Assembly (NCBI RefSeq): GCF_002968835.1
Contig: NZ_PKQK01000001.1
Span: 1,178,001 to 1,242,000, forward strand
Direction of reading: 5' to 3'
Length of the DNA stretch: 64,000 bases
Origin: Paenibacillus sp. PCH8
GTDB lineage: Bacteria > Bacillota > Bacilli > Paenibacillales > Paenibacillaceae
In this document: positions 60,410-64,000 of the stretch, in pieces
Numbering within the stretch: the stretch's first letter is position 1
How the letters are laid out: each line of letters opens with the position of its first letter
Program-made: the position numbers and the translations under genes
The notes under the pieces: model-generated
The model's database searches: none
What the model saw: only the letters and a program-made list of their open reading frames with translations
Told to the model about the DNA's origin: nothing

Positions 60410-61594
60410 TTAGTTCGCTTCCGGCTTCACCGGACCGATCACGTAGACCGTCTTGCCTTTCTTGCGTCCAAAATTCAGGGCATGCTTCACACTGTCATAA
60501 TATACATCAATCTTGTTGCCTTTAATGGCACCACCTGTATCTTCCGCACGGCGGAAGCCCAGCCCCTCGATATATACCCACCAGCCAATTGGAATGACTT
60601 TGGGATCAACCGCTATGGTGCGCCCTTCCGTTACACGAGTACCGGAAGCTGTTTTCGTACCAATGCCAGGCTCTTCGGAAGAGTAGGCAGTCATGGATAC
60701 GTTTTTGAGTACTTTGGAATATTTGAATGAATTCCCGGATACGGTAATTACTTTGCTGCCCGAGGCAGAGGTTTTCTTCGAGTTCGTGGTTGTTGCCTTT
60801 TTTGTTGTTGAAGTCTGAGCCGATACGGTCTGAATCTCAGGCGCCTTTACGACCGGTTTTGCTTTGGTGCCGACAGCAATAACCTTATCAACGCGATTGT
60901 TCGCGACCGATTTGCCGACCATTTTTTTGGAGACCAATTCTCCATCCTGAAATACCTTTTCGATATGTTGTACGATGGTGCCTTCTTTGCCGTTTATAAC
61001 GACACGGTTATCCCCTTTATATAAGCTAGGGTCAGCCGTTTTGATCACTTTGTAAGCAATCGGTTGTTCCACTTTCACTGTACGCTTTGTTACCCGCACT
61101 ACACGGATCTTCATATCCGCTTTGACTGCAGATCCTAGCGCTGGATACACCTTGTCATTACTTGCAACCTGAATACCTGATTTTTGAATTGCATCTTGTA
61201 CCGATGAATCGGTTGTATACAGAGTCTTGGTGTCTCCGTCTGCCGTAATGTTAACTGGGACGGCCCGCTCAATAACGATTCGGTCTCCATCTGTAATTGC
61301 CCCGTTCATGGACATGGATACCTTGTCGTGAGGGCTGACTGTGATTGACTGCTCCTCCAGCATTTCCTGAAGCATTCCTGTACGAGTCTCTACCACCTGA
61401 GCTTTGCCATCAATAACCAGTGAAATTTGTTTCCCGGCCTGACCGTAAACGACTAACAAGATCATGATTGTAAGCGCAATTGAGAAAATCGCGATCAATG
61501 CCATTTGACGCATGTTCTCATGCTTCCACCGCAACGCGAAAGACTTACTGGATGATCGTGACTCATGGGTCTCTTCTGGTTGGAATGTGCCCAC
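60410..61594 (-). CDS. yabE: cell-wall protein with DUF348, G5 and 3D domains, YabE-like
   Basis: 394 aa. A cytoplasmic N-terminus, one membrane helix (about residues 30-50), three DUF348 repeats (e.g. SLVIDGKAQVVETRTG), a G5 domain at about 190-265, a Thr/Ser/Lys linker and a C-terminal 3D domain with the conserved aspartates (TAYSSEEPGIGTKTASGT, EDTGGAIKGNKIDVYYDS). Likely a lytic or wall-remodelling enzyme of the Rpf/MltA type outside the cell. GTG 61594 chosen for AAGGAGG 8 nt upstream; ATG 61612 lies in front of that site. Confidence 0.9.
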   Translation of the reverse strand: MGTFQPEETHESRSSSKSFALRWKHENMRQMALIAIFSIALTIMILLVVYGQAGKQISLVIDGKAQVVETRTGMLQEMLEEQSITVSPHDKVSMSMNGAITDGDRIVIERAVPVNITADGDTKTLYTTDSSVQDAIQKSGIQVASNDKVYPALGSAVKADMKIRVVRVTKRTVKVEQPIAYKVIKTADPSLYKGDNRVVINGKEGTIVQHIEKVFQDGELVSKKMVGKSVANNRVDKVIAVGTKAKPVVKAPEIQTVSAQTSTTKKATTTNSKKTSASGSKVITVSGNSFKYSKVLKNVSMTAYSSEEPGIGTKTASGTRVTEGRTIAVDPKVIPIGWWVYIEGLGFRRAEDTGGAIKGNKIDVYYDSVKHALNFGRKKGKTVYVIGPVKPEAN

Positions 61595-61653
61595 TTCTCC
61601 GTCCTCCTTCATAGCCTCGCCGTCTAAAGTAACGCATGATGTCTTTGACGTGA

Positions 61654-61728
61654 CTATACCAAATTTTCTACAGAACACAGATCAGACCAAATGACCGGTT
61701 CTGCACCATGAACCCCTCTTCGCAACAT
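61654..61728 (-). CDS. candidate 24-aa upstream open frame before yabE
   Basis: ATG 61728 to TAG 61654 encodes 24 aa (MLRRGVHGAEPV..). It has a full AGGAGG 8 nt upstream, better than most genes in the window. It lies between the riboswitch terminator and yabE, ending about 60 nt before the yabE GTG. The peptide shows no recognisable motif; it could be a leader peptide affecting yabE translation, or chance. Confidence 0.4.
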   Translation of the reverse strand: MLRRGVHGAEPVIWSDLCSVENLV

Positions 61729-61785
61729 GATGCCATCCTCCTGAATACCTACCGTATGATGACAACATTTCTTTTATTCAAAAAC

Positions 61786-61829
61786 AAAAAAGCCAAAGAA
61801 AGAGTGTAAGAGGAACTCTTTCGTGGCTT
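61786..61829 (-). terminator. riboswitch-controlled terminator before yabE
   Basis: AAGCCA.GAAAGAG pairs with CTCTTTC..TGGCTT and a T-run follows on the minus strand. It is the expression platform of the riboswitch about 50 nt upstream. Confidence 0.85.
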
Positions 61830-61879
61830 CCGAATGATTCTGAATATCGGAAATTCATGCACGAGGTTGCCTCTCTTTT

Positions 61880-62112
61880 TCCGCTTGCGAGGTTAGCTGT
61901 CGGGTTCGGGCGAAAGAGAGCCGCCCTATCTTAGGTCACCCGCTCATGGCGGACGCCCTTGAATTCACCCGAGACCCAAAGAAGAAATCAAATACGGCTT
62001 CGCAAATCCTTTCACTGCTTTTGGGTCAGCGAACGATGCGCATCGGCCAAATACGCCGATGTTTGAGCCCTATTGGTTCCCCCGCTCTCCGTTAACGGAG
62101 ACTCAGCGAGAC
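61880..62112 (-). promoter_or_regulatory. cyclic-di-AMP riboswitch (ydaO/yuaA class)
   Basis: Conserved landmarks in order on the minus strand: CGCTGAGTCTCCG, GCGGGGGAACC followed by AATAGGG, GGGTGAATTC, then GACAGCTAACCTCGCAAGC at the 3' end. Together with the terminator at 61786 this is the known c-di-AMP class, which in B. subtilis switches genes off on ligand binding. Here it would link yabE, a wall-remodelling protein, to the c-di-AMP level. The ends are approximate. Confidence 0.92.
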
Positions 62113-62208
62113 TGATTCATGAAAGTAATGTTGTTTCATCGGAAAGTGTCCCTTTTGTTCATCCCCCGAACATCTGTCCAATTTTCCGCACAACAATTCA
62201 CTGAAAAG

Positions 62209-62238
62209 ATGATATCCTGTTTTGATGCATGTTGTAAA
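62209..62238 (-). promoter_or_regulatory. yabE sigma-A promoter
   Basis: -35 TTTACA (62233-62238), 18-bp spacer, -10 TATCAT (62209-62214), about 90 bp upstream of the riboswitch and 610 bp before yabE. Confidence 0.65.
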
Positions 62239-62360
62239 GCGTTGATCAAGTGCGTTTTGCTGAATATTTGGTTAAAATATTGTAATATTATCGATTTAAT
62301 TGGGGCAAAGGGCAAATTAACTCCACTTAGCTTCCTTTTTCACCTGATTTACTCCATATT

Positions 62361-63131
62361 TTAACGAATCCCAAATCGTTCCATGGCATTTTTGGTTGTT
62401 ATTGCAGCAATTTCCTCTAACGAAATGCCTTTAATTTCCGCTGCTACCTCTGCAACCAGACGTACATGCGCTGTCTCATTTCGTTTCCCACGATAAGGAT
62501 GAGGTGTCAAATATGGAGCATCGGTTTCAATGAAAAATCGATCCATCGGAACCTTTTCCAGTACCTCTTTTGGCTGTTTTGCATTCTTGAATGTGATGGG
62601 ACCTCCGAAGGACAGATGGAAGCCCATATCCAGACATTGCTTCGCTGTTTCCCAGCTGCCGGAGAACGAGTGCATCACGCCACCTACTTCGCCTGCCTTC
62701 TCTTCACGCAAAATCTTGACGATATCCTCATGTGCATCGCGATTATGAATGACAATTGGCATATTCACTTCACGAGCCAGCGCAATTTGTTGTCGTAATA
62801 CGCGGTGCTGCACTTCCTTCGGCGAAGTGTCCCAGTGATAATCCAATCCAATCTCCCCGATGGCAACCACCTTTTCATGCTTGCACAAAGATGCAATCCA
62901 TTCCAAGTCACCGTCCTGCATCGTGATGGCGTCCACAGGATGCCATCCTACAGCTGCATATATAAAATCATACGTTTCAGCGAGCTTCATTGTAGTTGGA
63001 ATGGTCTCCCGGTTAAAGCCAACGTTAATCATGCGACCAACCCCTGCATCCACAGCACGCTGAATCATGTCCTCGCGGTCCTCGTCGAATTGTGGTGCAT
63101 CCAGATGTGTGTGTGTGTCGAACAGCATCAT
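62361..63131 (-). CDS. tatD: TatD-family metal-dependent deoxyribonuclease
   Basis: 256 aa TIM-barrel hydrolase. Metal ligands are visible as D-T-H-T-H-L-D near the N-terminus, GEIGLDYHWD, VIHNRDAHED, GVMHSFSG and the final ETDAPYLTPHPYRGKRNE. Probable 3'-5' exonuclease; called yabD in B. subtilis, where it also precedes yabE. ATG 63131 has AAGGGAG 8 nt upstream; the frame starts at 63149 without a site. Confidence 0.94.
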   Translation of the reverse strand: MMLFDTHTHLDAPQFDEDREDMIQRAVDAGVGRMINVGFNRETIPTTMKLAETYDFIYAAVGWHPVDAITMQDGDLEWIASLCKHEKVVAIGEIGLDYHWDTSPKEVQHRVLRQQIALAREVNMPIVIHNRDAHEDIVKILREEKAGEVGGVMHSFSGSWETAKQCLDMGFHLSFGGPITFKNAKQPKEVLEKVPMDRFFIETDAPYLTPHPYRGKRNETAHVRLVAEVAAEIKGISLEEIAAITTKNAMERFGIR

Positions 63132-63149
63132 GTTTATTACTCCCTTCAT

Positions 63150-63486
63150 GTCGAACCAACGACTTCCTTCTTTTGGTTACCTGTTATTGATCACGAAATA
63201 TAACGTTGTACACATCATTTATTTTTTTCAACCTGCCTTGTGGTGTTTATCCTTTCATTCATTACTTCATCAGTACAATATATAGAAGAACTGTAGTTAA
63301 TCCTATCAATATCTTGCTATTTCTACCCATTCTGATTTGTATTGAACATGCTCAGATTACAAAATTATGTCGATCTACATATACTCCCCATTAAAGCAGA
63401 TTACTGTATCATGAAAAATAGCTCTTTTGGAAAGTCTTTTGATATCAAAACTTTTCACCCAACTTTACGGAGTTGCACCATCCTCA
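63150..63486. other. HD-gene/tatD intergenic region
   Basis: About 340 AT-rich bases. It holds a perfect 14-bp palindrome, TTTTGATATCAAAA (63437-63450), and a CAACT/AGTTG hairpin just after the HD gene, neither followed by a clear T-run. A tatD promoter is expected (a TATATT near 63200 is possible). No supported gene. Confidence 0.45.
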
Positions 63487-64000
63487 TTACAAGAAATAGG
63501 GGCGTATATGGGACGGTAATTCATGAAGAATCGCATCCACCTTATTTTGCGGGTAATACAAATGGTGTTTTCCCCGGTGGAGCCCACTGATGGAACGGAC
63601 AATGTCGGATACCTCTGACAACTCATGTAAATTGTCCTGTCGATCAAGCAGAAGAATCTGCTTATCCGTGGATTGATCCGGACGAAACACATCATACGGA
63701 TTATCCGTTGGAAAATCAATTTCAAGATCATAATCGGGGTCTAGACCTGCTTGGGCAAATGCTACCCGAATCTCTTCAATTCTTGCCACATCGATCTGTT
63801 CGAGTTCTACATACTTATATAACTTGCGATCCATGAATCGTTCACACAGCTCACTCAGAACAGTATCGTCCTCTTTGCGCCACTGCATAAATGCTGTCTG
63901 AATCAAGGCTTCATCCAACTGCAAATATTCATCTACCGATAGTTCTCCATTAAATAATTGAGGCAACGGATCGATCATGAAGCGGAATTGAAACCCTTGC
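63487..64000 (-). CDS. HD-domain phosphohydrolase, C-terminal part (cut by window edge)
   Basis: The reading frame continues to the window edge without a stop, upstream of the ATG at 63978 (..QGFQFRFMIDPLPQLFNGELSVDEYLQLDE). The visible 171 residues correspond to the C-terminal helical region of SAMHD1/YwfO-like HD proteins, so the HD motif itself is outside. The assignment rests on the MIDPLPQL..LSVDEYLQLDEALIQ pattern. It ends 356 bp before tatD. In B. subtilis tatD is preceded by metS, so gene order differs here. Confidence 0.7.
   Translation of the reverse strand, partial: QGFQFRFMIDPLPQLFNGELSVDEYLQLDEALIQTAFMQWRKEDDTVLSELCERFMDRKLYKYVELEQIDVARIEEIRVAFAQAGLDPDYDLEIDFPTDNPYDVFRPDQSTDKQILLLDRQDNLHELSEVSDIVRSISGLHRGKHHLYYPQNKVDAILHELPSHIRPYFL

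Overview
The window is a stretch of core chromosome from a spore-forming Firmicute, most likely a Paenibacillus. Gene order through most of it follows the region near the replication origin of Bacillus subtilis (tatD-yabE-rnmV-rsmA-yabG-veg-sspF-ispE-purR-spoVG-glmU-prs-pth-fin-mfd-spoVT-yabM-yabN-yabO-yabP-yabQ-divIC-yabR-spoIIE-yabS-yabT-tilS-hpt-ftsH-coaX-hslO-yacD-cysK-pab/fol-yazB-dusB-lysS). The Paenibacillus assignment rests on base composition and on the insertions greA, hup, nadABC and prsA; it is an inference. Nearly every gene is on the minus strand, so transcription runs from high to low coordinates. Only a TetR regulator (10057) and one small unknown gene (51370) are clearly on the plus strand.

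Layout from the right, in transcription order: a cut-off HD-domain phosphohydrolase; tatD; yabE behind a long leader with a cyclic-di-AMP riboswitch; rnmV-rsmA; yabG, veg and sspF; ispE, purR, spoVG, glmU and prs; pth, fin, mfd, prsA, spoVT, a SpoVB-like flippase, the MazG-type protein, hup, rqcP; yabP-yabQ-divIC-yabR; spoIIE-yabS-yabT; tilS-hpt-ftsH; a NAD/CoA group (nadA, nadB, nadC, coaX) with hslO, yacD and cysK; the folate cluster pabB-pabA-pabC-folP-folB-folK-yazB-dusB; greA, lysS, ktrB; the divergent TetR/ymcC pair; one complete 16S-23S-5S operon with two promoters and no spacer tRNA; then guaB, dacA and a promoter for a gene beyond the left edge.

Sporulation is heavily represented. 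Promoter-like sites for several developmental sigma factors can be read beside the expected genes: a Spo0A-type sigma-A promoter with a 21-bp spacer (spoIIE), sigma-H (spoVG), sigma-E (yabP), sigma-G (sspF, spoVT) and sigma-K (yabG). Two consensus-like sigma-A promoters sit in tandem before veg.

I see no mobile element, prophage, CRISPR array or defence system. The less explained items are a 24-codon upstream frame between the riboswitch terminator and yabE, a long hairpin in the cysK leader, a plus-strand small gene enclosed with a terminator by a 14-bp inverted repeat, a GC-rich 3' part of the yabM-like gene, a PIAGT-type PabB, a probably leaderless TetR mRNA, and a lysS-rrn-guaB junction suggesting rearrangement through rRNA operons.
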